Shown: positions 34,945 to 43,591, numbered from the stretch's first letter. The stretch: 64,000 bases of DNA from Furfurilactobacillus entadae (GCF_045862745.1 NZ_BQXN01000008.1:22834-86833); one strand, 5' to 3'. The notes: generated from the letters alone by a model not told the origin. Numbers and translations: made by a program.

Positions 34945-36207
34945 CTAAGCTTTCAATAAATACGTGGTCGCAAGTGTCGCCAACCGTGCCACCATGGTCA
35001 CGTCGGCCGGTGTCACCGCATTAATCCCGGCAACCCAGTCATCGACAGAAATCTGGTGCCCAGATAAATCATCCAGTAACCGACTCCCAATTTGGAGGCG
35101 CGGTGCATCTTGTGCGGCTTCACGCTGGTTAATTAAGGTCTCTTTGACCTGGTGAAAGCGTTGGTCGCTAAAACGACCATTCGTTAAATCGGCCAGCTGT
35201 TCACCGATAATCTTTGTCACGAGGTCCGCCTGTTCCCCATCGATTCCCGTCTGAACCGTCATGGTTTGGTTAAAGAAATTGATGCTAGAACTGGCGTAGT
35301 AGGCCAGACTCTGCTTTTCCCGAACGTTTGTAAACAGGAGTGATAACGGTGTTCCACCAAATAACCCGTTAAATACCTGGGCAGAATAGTACAACGCCTG
35401 CCCATAATCCACTGGTAGGTAGTACAGTAGATCCAACTTTGCCTGAGCCACTGGTTGGTGTTCGACCTTTGCCGTGACCGTTGTTGGAACCGCCGGCTTA
35501 TACGTCATGGTGCCGGTAACGTGGTCGCGCGCGGCAAAGTCAAGCTGACGCATGGTTGCGCCGACGATGCCTTCATCAACATCACCAATCACGTAGATTC
35601 GAACCTCATCCTCTGCAATCATCCGCTGGTACTCTGCATAAACGGACGCCGGTGTTAACGCCGCAACGTCTGCCAGTCGCCCGGCACTCGGATAAGCAGC
35701 CACAACGTCCCCAAAATGAAGTTGTTGTGCTTGCAAGCGGGTGTATAACATCTTGTCTTCACTCACGGCTGTCAATGCTGCTGCAAGGTTTTCTTGTTGC
35801 CGAGTAAAGGTCGCCGTGTCAAACTGTGGCTCAGTGGCCTTGGCGTCCAGCAACGGATGATGGATCACCTCATCTAAAAAGGTGACACCGCTATTCAACA
35901 GGGCGGGATGCCCCTGTAGATACCGGCCGTTTGGCACCGTTAGGGCGAACTGGAATTGGGCAATGTCGCCGCTTTTGGTCACATTTGTACTAAAGTTTGC
36001 GCCATACATGTCACTTAACGCACTAGCAAGCGCCGTCTGCGTTGGGTATGCCGCTGAACTTGTTTCCATTAAATCAGCCAATAATGACCGCGTTGTTAAT
36101 GTCTCTAACCGCGCTTTGGATGAATAACTAATTAAGATGCTAATGGTTTTAAACTGGGTTGTTGGAATGACGGTCAGGTGAACACCTGTCGTTAACTCTT
36201 GTTCCAC
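34945..36207 (-). CDS. ymfF: M16 family peptidase-like YmfF (no zinc motif)
   Basis: Protein of 420 residues with M16 architecture, for example the conserved YGANFSTNVTKSGD and a C-terminal M16 domain, but without HXXEH in the N-terminal part. It is probably the non-catalytic subunit that pairs with YmfH, as in other two-component M16 peptidases. GTG 36207 is preceded by GGGAGG at nine bases. A promoter lies upstream. Confidence 0.85.
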   Translation of the reverse strand: MEQELTTGVHLTVIPTTQFKTISILISYSSKARLETLTTRSLLADLMETSSAAYPTQTALASALSDMYGANFSTNVTKSGDIAQFQFALTVPNGRYLQGHPALLNSGVTFLDEVIHHPLLDAKATEPQFDTATFTRQQENLAAALTAVSEDKMLYTRLQAQQLHFGDVVAAYPSAGRLADVAALTPASVYAEYQRMIAEDEVRIYVIGDVDEGIVGATMRQLDFAARDHVTGTMTYKPAVPTTVTAKVEHQPVAQAKLDLLYYLPVDYGQALYYSAQVFNGLFGGTPLSLLFTNVREKQSLAYYASSSINFFNQTMTVQTGIDGEQADLVTKIIGEQLADLTNGRFSDQRFHQVKETLINQREAAQDAPRLQIGSRLLDDLSGHQISVDDWVAGINAVTPADVTMVARLATLATTYLLKA

Positions 36208-36250
36208 TTTATGCCGCCTCCCGCATTTTTCTCGATATTCTCATTGCTTC

Positions 36251-36279
36251 ATCTTAGCCGAAACGCACGATAAAAACAA
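36251..36279 (-). promoter_or_regulatory. ymfF-ymfH promoter
   Basis: Minus strand TTGTTT (36274-36279), 17-base spacer, TAAGAT (36251-36256). Confidence 0.55.
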
Positions 36280-36350
36280 TCCTCTCCACCATTTCTACGG
36301 CCGGATTATTTTGGGTGAAGCTCGCCACTAATCGTCGTTATAACAGCAAA

Positions 36351-36381
36351 CGGACGGTCACATTTTGTGATCGCCCGTTAC
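36351..36381 (-). terminator. Hairpin after the amino-acid ABC operon
   Basis: Minus strand AACGGGCGATCAC pairs with GTGACCGTCCGTT (two mismatches), loop AAAAT, tail TGCTGTT. The T tract is poor; the plus-strand side has a better T run. Confidence 0.55.
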
Positions 36382-36407
36382 TTACTTTTTTTCAACATTT
36401 GATGAAT

Positions 36408-37253
36408 CTAACGAATTAAGGAGTCCGCATTCGTCCCAAACCACTTCTGATTAATTTTTGCCAACTGGCCATCTTTTGCCAACGCCGTAAACGACGTGTT
36501 GATCTTATGACGCAGCGTGACGTCCCCTTTTCGCAACCCCACCGCGTAGTCTTCGCTCGCAAAGTTACCAACGATCGTCCTGTAGGCGGTTGGATCAGCC
36601 TCGTGCTTCACGTAGTAACCCGCATACACCTGGTCAATTAAGAGGCCCTGAATTCGGTTCGCATTTAAATCAATAAACGCATCGTTAAACGTGTCGTACT
36701 GAACGGGCGCACCCTTAACGTACTGTTTCAGCAATTGTGGTTGCTCGTTAAACAGCGATTGCGCGGACGACCCTGTTTGAAGCCCCAACGTTTTGTCCTT
36801 CATCCCGGCAAAACCTGTAATACCTTGTGACCGTTTTGTCACTAACACCTGGCGATTACGTAAGTATGGGTGACTAAATGCCACCTTTGCCTGCCGTTCA
36901 GGGGTAATCGTGTATCCGTTCCAAATGGCATCGATCGTCCCGTTACGTAATTCCGTTTCCTTCATTGACCAGTCAATCGTTTGGAAATCAACCTTGATGC
37001 CATAGCGGGCAAACACTGCGCGTGCAAGGTCAACGTCATACCCCACCAGCTGACCGTTTTTCTCACGAAATCCCATTGGGACAAAACTATCATCGACCCC
37101 GATCACGATTTTGTGCCGGCGTTCAATGCGCTTCCAGGTATCCGTCGTGTCAGCGCGTTGTGTGACGCTTTGACATCCTGACAAAATGACCATTAGCATG
37201 ATCAAAAGTAAGCCCGTCACCCACGGCAACGGCCGCCTCATTATTTTTCTCAT
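36408..37253 (-). CDS. Amino-acid ABC transporter substrate-binding lipoprotein (probably histidine)
   Basis: Lipoprotein of 281 residues with a basic start, a hydrophobic segment and the lipobox LSGC with lipid-carrying Cys27, so it is anchored outside the membrane. The rest is a family 3 solute-binding domain (VIGVDDSFVPMGFREKNGQLVGYDVDLARA and ITPERQAKVAFSHPY). Start 37253 has AGGAGG six bases upstream; an in-frame ATG ten codons earlier has no site. Third gene of the permease-ATPase-binding-protein operon. The T-box leader carries a His specifier, which is the basis for the substrate proposal. Confidence 0.87.
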   Translation of the reverse strand: MRKIMRRPLPWVTGLLLIMLMVILSGCQSVTQRADTTDTWKRIERRHKIVIGVDDSFVPMGFREKNGQLVGYDVDLARAVFARYGIKVDFQTIDWSMKETELRNGTIDAIWNGYTITPERQAKVAFSHPYLRNRQVLVTKRSQGITGFAGMKDKTLGLQTGSSAQSLFNEQPQLLKQYVKGAPVQYDTFNDAFIDLNANRIQGLLIDQVYAGYYVKHEADPTAYRTIVGNFASEDYAVGLRKGDVTLRHKINTSFTALAKDGQLAKINQKWFGTNADSLIR

Positions 37254-37263
37254 CCCGTGCCTC

Positions 37264-37902
37264 CTATGCGTCAAGCGGTTCAACGGTCACGATCTGGTCC
37301 GCAATTTGGCGTGCAAACGGCAAATCATGGGTCACCACTAACTGGGTAATTCCTTGTTGCTTCAGGTCAACAATGAGTTCCCCGACTGTATCACGGAGCG
37401 TTGGGTCTAACGCAGAGGTTGGTTCGTCATAACAAAGAATCGCCGGTTGCATGGCGAGGGCCCGTGCGATGGCCACCCGTTGCTTTTGCCCACCGGATAA
37501 CTGAAACGGATATTGATCAGCCAACTTGGTCAGGCCAAGCGACGCCATTAAATCGGTAACGGCTGCCTTGGCGTCCGCTTTCGTCCGCCCAGTCACCACC
37601 TCGGGAGCCAACATCACATTTTGAGCCACGCTCAGATTGGGGAATAAATTAAAGTCTTGGAAGACAACCCCAATTTTTCGTTCGTGACCACGATCCGTGG
37701 CGGGATCAAACGGCTGACCGTTCAGTAAAAACGTCCCCGAATCTGGCGTCTCTAACCCTGCGATACACCGCAATAATGTCGTTTTACCGGCCCCAGATGG
37801 ACCAACAATGCTGACAATTTCACCATCCGGAATGGTTAACGAAAAGTCGGTTAAGATTTGCCGATTTTCAAAACGTTTATTCAACTTCACTAATTCCAAC
37901 AT
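37264..37902 (-). CDS. Amino-acid ABC transporter ATP-binding protein
   Basis: ATPase of 212 residues, somewhat shorter than the 240 usual for polar amino-acid importers. Walker A GPSGAGKT at 34-41, Q-loop FQDFNLFPNLSV, signature LSGGQKQR near 135, Walker B ILCYDEPTSALDP and LVVTHD. The C-terminal end after the switch histidine is short. It sits between the permease (11 bases) and the binding protein (10 bases). Confidence 0.9.
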   Translation of the reverse strand: MLELVKLNKRFENRQILTDFSLTIPDGEIVSIVGPSGAGKTTLLRCIAGLETPDSGTFLLNGQPFDPATDRGHERKIGVVFQDFNLFPNLSVAQNVMLAPEVVTGRTKADAKAAVTDLMASLGLTKLADQYPFQLSGGQKQRVAIARALAMQPAILCYDEPTSALDPTLRDTVGELIVDLKQQGITQLVVTHDLPFARQIADQIVTVEPLDA

Positions 37903-37913
37903 TTTGGGACCTC

Positions 37914-38561
37914 CTAGCGGTAGTAACTGTAGTGTTTTTCCAACGTCCGGAGTCCGTAGGTGCAGACCAGCGTCAGTAATAAGTAAATGATCCCCACTAA
38001 AATCAGTGGTACAAGGGTCACGTCACGTGCAGACGCAACGTTTCCGGCCCGAAGTAAATCGCCCAACCCAATCACATAAACCAGTGAGGAATCCTTAACC
38101 AGGTTGATAACTTCATTCCCAACGGCCGGAATCACTGACTTAACCACCTGGGGCAAAACGATGCGTCGCAACGTTTGTCCGTAGGTTAACCCCAGCACCT
38201 TGGCCCCTTCATACTGACCGGGCGCAATGCCAGCAAACCCGCCCCGAAAAATTTCTGAAAAGTACGCGGCGTAGTTCAGAATGAACGCGAGTAAAGCGGC
38301 CGGATACCGTGCAAACACGATGTGAATGTCTGGTAAACCGTAAAAGATAAAAATCAATTGCAACAGTAACGGTGTGCCCCGCATCAGCCACACATAAAAG
38401 TTTAGGGCCAACCGGACAAGTCGCCACCGCGATCTCAATCCCACACTCACCAACATCCCCAGCGGAATAGCCCCAATTAATGTCCAAATAAAAATCTTTA
38501 ACGTCATCCCGGCACCACTAAGCAGTGACGGTAAAATTTGCATTACATATGATAATGACAT
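37914..38561 (-). CDS. Amino-acid ABC transporter permease (HisMQ/GlnP type)
   Basis: Permease of 215 residues with about five membrane segments. Typical pattern for polar amino-acid uptake: RGTPLLLQLIFIFYGLP, then AAYFSEIFRGG and the EAA-like loop GQYEGAKVLGLTYGQTLRRIVLPQ that contacts the ATPase, and NEVINLVKDSSL. First gene of the operon, directly behind the double T-box leader. GGAGG lies seven bases upstream of the ATG. Confidence 0.9.
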   Translation of the reverse strand: MSLSYVMQILPSLLSGAGMTLKIFIWTLIGAIPLGMLVSVGLRSRWRLVRLALNFYVWLMRGTPLLLQLIFIFYGLPDIHIVFARYPAALLAFILNYAAYFSEIFRGGFAGIAPGQYEGAKVLGLTYGQTLRRIVLPQVVKSVIPAVGNEVINLVKDSSLVYVIGLGDLLRAGNVASARDVTLVPLILVGIIYLLLTLVCTYGLRTLEKHYSYYR

Positions 38562-38598
38562 GGCGCTTCCTCCACATAGCTGATTAATAATTGCAATT

Positions 38599-38649
38599 AA
38601 AAAAGTCCTCCAACCGCTTCAGAATCTTCTGAAAAACGGTTAGAGGACG
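38599..38649 (-). terminator. Second T-box terminator
   Basis: Minus strand GTCCTCTAACCG pairs with CGGTTGGAGGAC (one mismatch), with an inner TTCAGAA/TTCTGAA helix, then six T. Confidence 0.85.
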
Positions 38650-38717
38650 TTGGTTAACGCGGTGCCACCTCATTTTATTGCCGCTTCACAACGACAAACT
38701 CATGGAGTTAATTGATA

Positions 38718-38760
38718 AAAAAAACGCCCTCCTTGGTCATCAGACCAAAGAGGGCGTTTT
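38718..38760 (-). terminator. First T-box terminator
   Basis: Minus strand AACGCCCTC with TTTGGTC pairs with GACCAAG and GAGGGCGTT, followed by eight T. Confidence 0.92.
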
Positions 38761-39012
38761 CCGCGGTACCACCTCATGAACCCAATCATCTCACAATGAC
38801 TGGCTTAGCGAGTTATCAATTAACTCCGTGGGATAACGGACCGCTCCGATCTCGCTTACTGTTAACCTACGTTAAGCACTCGGCGAGATGACTCACAGAT
38901 GTGGTTCGGTCGATTGCTTGGTGATCATCTCAGCAGCGATCACTTTCTGGACAAGCTAACTAACCTACTCTTCTGTTCAATGTCATTTGTTCGTATTTGA
39001 AAAGTTGTCAAT

Positions 39013-39041
39013 ACTATAAATGTCTTTTGTCTGGCTGTCAA
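39013..39041 (-). promoter_or_regulatory. Promoter of the T-box-controlled ABC operon
   Basis: Minus strand TTGACA (39036-39041), 17-base spacer, TATAGT (39013-39018). It starts four bases past the mreD stop. Confidence 0.88.
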
Positions 39042-39044
39042 GCA

Positions 39045-39575
39045 TTACCGTGAACTTTGCCGGCGAAGGTACAACTGCCGAAGCGGCAGGTAAAAGATCA
39101 ACACCATAATTTCGTTGAACGCTAACGTTGGTGCTAACGCGACCACCAAGAAATCAGCAAGTGACGCTGACGTCACCCCAATGATTTGAAAGGCAATCCA
39201 GCTTAAAAGTGATTGTAATGCAAAACCCAAAAAGCAGACCAGTAATGTTGCAAATAGATTGACGGGGAGGTAACGCCGGAGCGTTTTTGCAAGCCACACA
39301 ATGACTGGAAAAATAAAAACATAAATTCCCCAGTAACCCATGTAAAAAATGTCAAAGATAATTCCTGCCACCACTGCAAACCAGTAAGTAGGCATGTGAA
39401 TGTCATCCTCAAAGAAGGCCGCTGCCATCAACCAGAGTGCTGTAAATTCCGGCACCATACTGGTGGAATGACGAAACAACTGGTTTGCCATTTGTTGGCT
39501 GACCGCCCCATCTAAAAAGACACACACAAACAGTCCAATGATAAAGTACCACCGGAGACGTGCAACCTGACGCAT
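39045..39575 (-). CDS. mreD: Rod shape-determining protein MreD
   Basis: Integral membrane protein of 176 residues with about five to six hydrophobic segments and few charged residues, as in MreD. It is part of the elongasome with MreB and MreC and supports lateral wall synthesis. It follows mreC by 14 bases. Family assignment rests on hydropathy, length and gene order rather than on a strong motif. Confidence 0.9.
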   Translation of the reverse strand: MRQVARLRWYFIIGLFVCVFLDGAVSQQMANQLFRHSTSMVPEFTALWLMAAAFFEDDIHMPTYWFAVVAGIIFDIFYMGYWGIYVFIFPVIVWLAKTLRRYLPVNLFATLLVCFLGFALQSLLSWIAFQIIGVTSASLADFLVVALAPTLAFNEIMVLIFYLPLRQLYLRRQSSR

Positions 39576-39589
39576 TTTCTCACCCTCCG

Positions 39590-40438
39590 TTAGTTCTTTG
39601 CAGCAACTGTTACGACGTTAAGACTACCCAACGTCCCAGCTGGCTTAATGTAGATCTTGTTAGCCAGACCGTAATCATCAGAGCGTGTTTGGGCAACGGT
39701 CCCAACGAAGAGCCCCTTTGGCGTAATCCCACCAAGACCACTCGTTGAAACCTTGTCACCGGCATTTAACTTGGTCTTTGATGAGATCTGGGTCATTTCA
39801 AGCAGGTTTTTATCACGGTTATACCCGGACAACACCCCGTTGACTGTTTCCCCGTTCTTATTTGTAATCTGGATGGCAAACCGGTTAGCTGAGTCACTGT
39901 CATCAGAAAGAAGCTCAACCTTACTGTTCGTCTGGTTGACTTCGGAAACCCGTCCGATGAGGCCCTTGCCGGCCACAACTGGCATGTTCTTCTTAATACC
40001 GCTCGACTTCCCCTTACCGATCACCAGCTGGTCCTGCCATGACGATGGTGTCCGGGCAATCACGTTTGCTGTGATGGTGTCGTAATCAGTCAAACTGTCG
40101 CTCAGCTTTGCATCCGCCCGCAGCTCCTTATTTTCTTGCCGTGCTGCTTGCAGTTGCACCTTATCCTGTGCCATTTGATCGACTTGCTGCTTTAACTTTT
40201 GGTTTTCATCATACGTACTCAACAATTGCGAAATGGCGTTGATCCCTGACCCAACGCCACCAGCTGGCACGCTGATGATCCGGTCCGTTAACCCTGCGAC
40301 GTCATTGCCAAACTGCTGAATCACTGGCGGTGTGTTTCGTCGATCACGAACCACCACGGACAGTGTCATTAATCCCAGACAGACAATAATTCCGACTGCA
40401 ACAATCACTAATCGTCTGGTTGAAAAGAATTTGTGCAT
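39590..40438 (-). CDS. mreC: Rod shape-determining protein MreC
   Basis: Bitopic membrane protein of 282 residues: a cytoplasmic basic start, one membrane helix at about 8-28, a coiled coil around 65-105, then the beta-barrel domain with VIARTPSSWQDQLVIGKG, GLIGRVSEV and STSGLGGITPKGLFVG. It links MreB filaments to cell-wall enzymes. It lies 160 bases after mreB, a gap with no obvious gene. Confidence 0.95.
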   Translation of the reverse strand: MHKFFSTRRLVIVAVGIIVCLGLMTLSVVVRDRRNTPPVIQQFGNDVAGLTDRIISVPAGGVGSGINAISQLLSTYDENQKLKQQVDQMAQDKVQLQAARQENKELRADAKLSDSLTDYDTITANVIARTPSSWQDQLVIGKGKSSGIKKNMPVVAGKGLIGRVSEVNQTNSKVELLSDDSDSANRFAIQITNKNGETVNGVLSGYNRDKNLLEMTQISSKTKLNAGDKVSTSGLGGITPKGLFVGTVAQTRSDDYGLANKIYIKPAGTLGSLNVVTVAAKN

Positions 40439-40598
40439 GCCTTACCTCCACGTGTGCCAAATAAAAAGTGTGGTCCAAAATTGCCAGCCCAATCGTCATC
40501 CGTTCACAACTAGCTGGCATCGGTGCAGGTTTACAAAAACAGTCATTCCGTTTATAAACCCTAACCAAAGCTTTTGTCCCACACTGTTCTATTTGTTA

Positions 40599-41612
40599 TT
40601 AACGATTGTTCCGACGCTTCATGACTTCGATGCTCTTCAATGATTCGCCAGTTCCGATGGCAACACAGTCCAACGGTTCATTTGCGATAAAGACCGGAAC
40701 CTTTGTTGCATCAGAGATAACGTCTGGCAGGTTCTTTAAGAGCGCCCCACCACCCGTTAAAACGATTCCGTGATCAATCACATCAGCAGCAATTTCTGGT
40801 GACGTTTCTTCTAACGTCTCCTTGATGGCGGCAATGATCTCGTCAACCGTGTCATGAATGGCAATGGCAACATCTTCAGCCGTCACTTCAATGGTCTTTG
40901 GCAACCCAGAAATCAGGTCTCGCCCACGAACAGACGCGCCGTCCATGTCAGCAGCAGCTTCAACGGAAGCTGACCCAATTTCAATCTTGAGGTTCTCGGC
41001 GGTCGTCTCCCCAATTAACAGGTTGTACTTTTGCCGAACAAACGCCACGATGGATTCATCCAACTTATCACCGGCCATCCGGATGGAACGGCTTGAAACG
41101 ATCCCACCAAGAGAAATCGTGGCAACGTCCGTTGTTCCACCACCAATATCAACAACCATGCTCCCGGTTGGATCCATTACGGGAAGCCCTGCACCAATGG
41201 CAGCAGAAAATGGTTCTTCGATCACGTACGCATCACGTGCCCCGGCAACCCGGGTCGCGTCGATCACGGCACGCTTTTCAACTTCTGTAATGCCACTTGG
41301 AACACACACCATGATGTACGGCTTTTCGGTCGTCCGACCCAGGGCCTTTTGAATGTAGTACTTCATCATGGCCACCGTTGTATCATAATCTGCAATAACC
41401 CCATTTTTCATTGGTCGAATAGCTGAAATGCTACCCGGGGTCCGACCAAGCATTTTACGCGCTTCTTGTCCAACGGCCACGACGTCACCCGTGCTCGTAT
41501 TCCGAGCAACAACGGATGGTTCACGCAACACAATTCCCTTACCATCAATGTAAACGAGTGTGTTGGCCGTGCCCAAGTCGATGCCGATGTTTTTTTGTCC
41601 TAATCCAAACAC
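40599..41612 (-). CDS. mreB: Rod shape-determining protein MreB
   Basis: Actin-like ATPase of 337 residues that forms membrane-bound filaments guiding cell-wall synthesis. Motifs: phosphate 1 IGIDLGTANTLVYIDGKG, phosphate 2 MVVDIGGGTTDVA, and the adenosine loop IVLTGGGALLKNL. GTG 41612 is the chosen start because the protein then begins MFGLGQKNIGIDLG as in other MreB proteins, with AAGGG upstream; the frame continues 13 codons further without a ribosome site. Confidence 0.97.
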   Translation of the reverse strand: MFGLGQKNIGIDLGTANTLVYIDGKGIVLREPSVVARNTSTGDVVAVGQEARKMLGRTPGSISAIRPMKNGVIADYDTTVAMMKYYIQKALGRTTEKPYIMVCVPSGITEVEKRAVIDATRVAGARDAYVIEEPFSAAIGAGLPVMDPTGSMVVDIGGGTTDVATISLGGIVSSRSIRMAGDKLDESIVAFVRQKYNLLIGETTAENLKIEIGSASVEAAADMDGASVRGRDLISGLPKTIEVTAEDVAIAIHDTVDEIIAAIKETLEETSPEIAADVIDHGIVLTGGGALLKNLPDVISDATKVPVFIANEPLDCVAIGTGESLKSIEVMKRRNNR

Positions 41613-41660
41613 TGTACTTCTTCCCTTCAAAAGACCTATGGGCCAAATCATATCGAGAGA

Positions 41661-41669
41661 AGTATACCA
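41661..41669 (-). promoter_or_regulatory. mreB promoter (extended -10)
   Basis: Minus strand TGGTATACT; a weak TGTTTT lies 17 bases further upstream. It follows the radC terminator immediately. Confidence 0.6.
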
Positions 41670-41672
41670 TAG

Positions 41673-41703
41673 AAAAAACAGTGAAAACAGCTCGTTTCCA
41701 CTG
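41673..41703 (-). terminator. Intrinsic terminator after radC
   Basis: Minus strand CAGTGGAAAC, loop GAGCT, GTTTTCACTG, then TTTTTTCT. Confidence 0.85.
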
Positions 41704-41725
41704 TTAAAGATATTTTTATGCTTCC

Positions 41726-42205
41726 TTAAACATCAGGGTCGTGTGGCACCGGCTGTAAGGCGTTATCCACCGTCAATCCGTGAAACAGATCATGCTCACC
41801 AAAGCTAAAGTAACTGTGCCGACCGACGATGAAACAGTCGAGCAGGTCAATTCCCAATAATTGCCCGCCGAGCCACAGCCGTTGACCAAACATTTCGTCG
41901 CTGGACGATGGGCTGGCGATGCCACTGGGGTGATTGTGAGCCACAATAATTCGGGCAGCGTTGGCTAAAATGGCGTAGTAAAACACATCTCGTGGGTGCG
42001 CGATACATGCGTCAACCGTTCCCCGAAAGATCTCTCGCCGGGCCACGACCTGATTTTTAACGTTCAGTGACAACAACAATAACGTTTCTTGCCGCGTGTG
42101 ACTCAGCTCATCACTCAAGTTTATCCCAACCAACCGGCTTGACCCGGCCTGATCCCCCACGGAAAGGCGGTGCGGGACTGGTGCTAAATTAATCTGCTTG
42201 CCCAT
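41726..42205 (-). CDS. radC: RadC/JAB-domain protein lacking the N-terminal domain
   Basis: Protein of 159 residues. The JAMM metal motif is intact: HNHPSG with His90 and His92, then Asp103. Typical RadC is about 220 residues with an N-terminal helical helix-hairpin-helix region that is missing here. The start is firm, with CGGAGGTTACAACGC before ATG, and only 54 bases separate it from folC, so no longer version is hidden. The function of RadC is unclear; the family is often found with mobile DNA or next to mreB, as here. Confidence 0.85.
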   Translation of the reverse strand: MGKQINLAPVPHRLSVGDQAGSSRLVGINLSDELSHTRQETLLLLSLNVKNQVVARREIFRGTVDACIAHPRDVFYYAILANAARIIVAHNHPSGIASPSSSDEMFGQRLWLGGQLLGIDLLDCFIVGRHSYFSFGEHDLFHGLTVDNALQPVPHDPDV

Positions 42206-42259
42206 GCGTTGTAACCTCCGTTTACTGGCGTTACATAAACATACGGCAATGGCTCGCCA

Positions 42260-43591
42260 TTATTTTTCAGAATCTGGCGCATCTTTAAATAAATGACGAA
42301 CGTCACTAATAAAGTACAGGGAACCAGTAATAATCAAAACATCGTCAGCGGACAAGTTTCCTGCCGTTTCAGCCAACGCTACCTGCCAGTCTGTGTACTT
42401 TGGCACCGTCGTGGGCAAGTCCTGCGCCAATTCATCAAGGTTCGCCACCTCACGCGCACCCGGTCCAGTAAACTGTGTCAGCACCAGCTGGACGTTTGGG
42501 AGCTTTGCCAGGGTCGCCACCATTTGTGAATACGCTTTGTCTGCCAGCGCCGCAAAAATTATGGTCACCTGTTGCTGGGCAAAATGGGTCTTGATTAGTT
42601 GCGCGAGTTCCACAACGGCTGGTTCATTATGGGCGCCATCAATCACCACCAACGGCTGCTCATTAACGGGTTCAAATCGTCCTGCCCAAACGGCAGCCGC
42701 TAACCCACTGCGAATCGTCGCACCACTAATGGGGAGGCTTTCTTGCTGGTGATACATCAGGTAGGCAGCCAGTGCCGTCGCCGCATTGTCCACCTGGTAA
42801 CGACCAAGCATGCTGATCGTTAGTTTACTCAGATGTTGGTCAAACCCGGTAAAGTCGAAGCGTTCATGCCATCCCGTTGCCGTTGATCGTTTCACGTGGT
42901 AGTCCCGGTCAAGTGCCAGCCATGGCGTTCCAACAGCCGTCGTCACTTCATCCAAGACACGGTTCGCGCCGTCATCGTTAATTCGCCCCGTTATCAACGG
43001 CACTCCGGGTTTTGCGATCCCCGCTTTTTGCCAGGCAATCTTTTCCACCGTGTCACCCAACATTTTCATGTGGTCCATGCCGATGGTCGTAATGATCGAC
43101 AATAACGGTGTGATGACATTGGTTGAGTCGAACCGCCCACCAAGACCGGCCTCCACCAACACAATGTCCGCATGCCCTTCTGCAAAGTACAACAGCATCA
43201 TGGCCGTTAGGGTTTCAAATTCTGTGGGACCACCCTCTGGCAATTCATCATCCAAAACAGCTTCAACTTCGGCGACTTGTTGAACGAGCCGCAAGATGGT
43301 GTCATCGTCCACCGGGGTTCCGTTGACACTGATCCGTTCGTTAAACCGGACCAAAAATGGTGACGTAAAGCTCCCCACCGTTAGGCCATCGGCTTCCAGC
43401 AACGACCGAAGAAACGCCAACGTGGACCCCTTTCCGTTAGTTCCGGCGATGTGGATCATTTTCACGTTGGTTTCTGGGTGCCCAAGCCGATCGAGCAAGA
43501 GCATCATTCGTGATAACGTCGGTTGCTTCTTAAATTTTGACCGACTGTGGACATAGGCCACGGCTGCTTCATATGTTTCAATCAACTTCAT
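42260..43591 (-). CDS. folC: Folylpolyglutamate synthase / dihydrofolate synthase
   Basis: Mur-ligase-type enzyme of 443 residues that adds glutamate to folates. The P-loop HIAGTNGKGST is at 47-57, followed by GSFTSPFLVRFNERI, the EAGLGGRFDSTN motif, and VIDGAHNEPA in the C-terminal domain. Start 43591 fits family length; AAGGGG is only three bases from the ATG, so initiation may use TTG 43594. It lies between valS and radC. Confidence 0.93.
   Translation of the reverse strand: MKLIETYEAAVAYVHSRSKFKKQPTLSRMMLLLDRLGHPETNVKMIHIAGTNGKGSTLAFLRSLLEADGLTVGSFTSPFLVRFNERISVNGTPVDDDTILRLVQQVAEVEAVLDDELPEGGPTEFETLTAMMLLYFAEGHADIVLVEAGLGGRFDSTNVITPLLSIITTIGMDHMKMLGDTVEKIAWQKAGIAKPGVPLITGRINDDGANRVLDEVTTAVGTPWLALDRDYHVKRSTATGWHERFDFTGFDQHLSKLTISMLGRYQVDNAATALAAYLMYHQQESLPISGATIRSGLAAAVWAGRFEPVNEQPLVVIDGAHNEPAVVELAQLIKTHFAQQQVTIIFAALADKAYSQMVATLAKLPNVQLVLTQFTGPGAREVANLDELAQDLPTTVPKYTDWQVALAETAGNLSADDVLIITGSLYFISDVRHLFKDAPDSEK

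Larger units (their letters stand above)
38599..39006 (-). promoter_or_regulatory. Double T-box leader (one Stem I, two antiterminator/terminator modules; specifier CAC)
   Basis: This fills the 483-base gap between mreD and the permease. Stem I occupies the promoter-proximal part; the triplet before the lower-helix 3' strand (TCTGT, pairing with ACAGA) is CAC at 38901-38903, a histidine codon. A first T-box TGAGGTGGTACCGCGG (38761-38776) is followed by a strong terminator. A second T-box TGAGGTGGCACCGCG (38658-38672) and a second terminator come next, without a second Stem I. A 15-bp perfect inverted repeat (38704-38718 and 38813-38827) encloses the first module. Confidence 0.88.

Noticed and set aside
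40344..40568. Minus-strand 74-codon ORF in the mreB-mreC gap
   Set aside because: Overlaps the start of mreC in another frame, composition unlike a real protein, no ribosome site.
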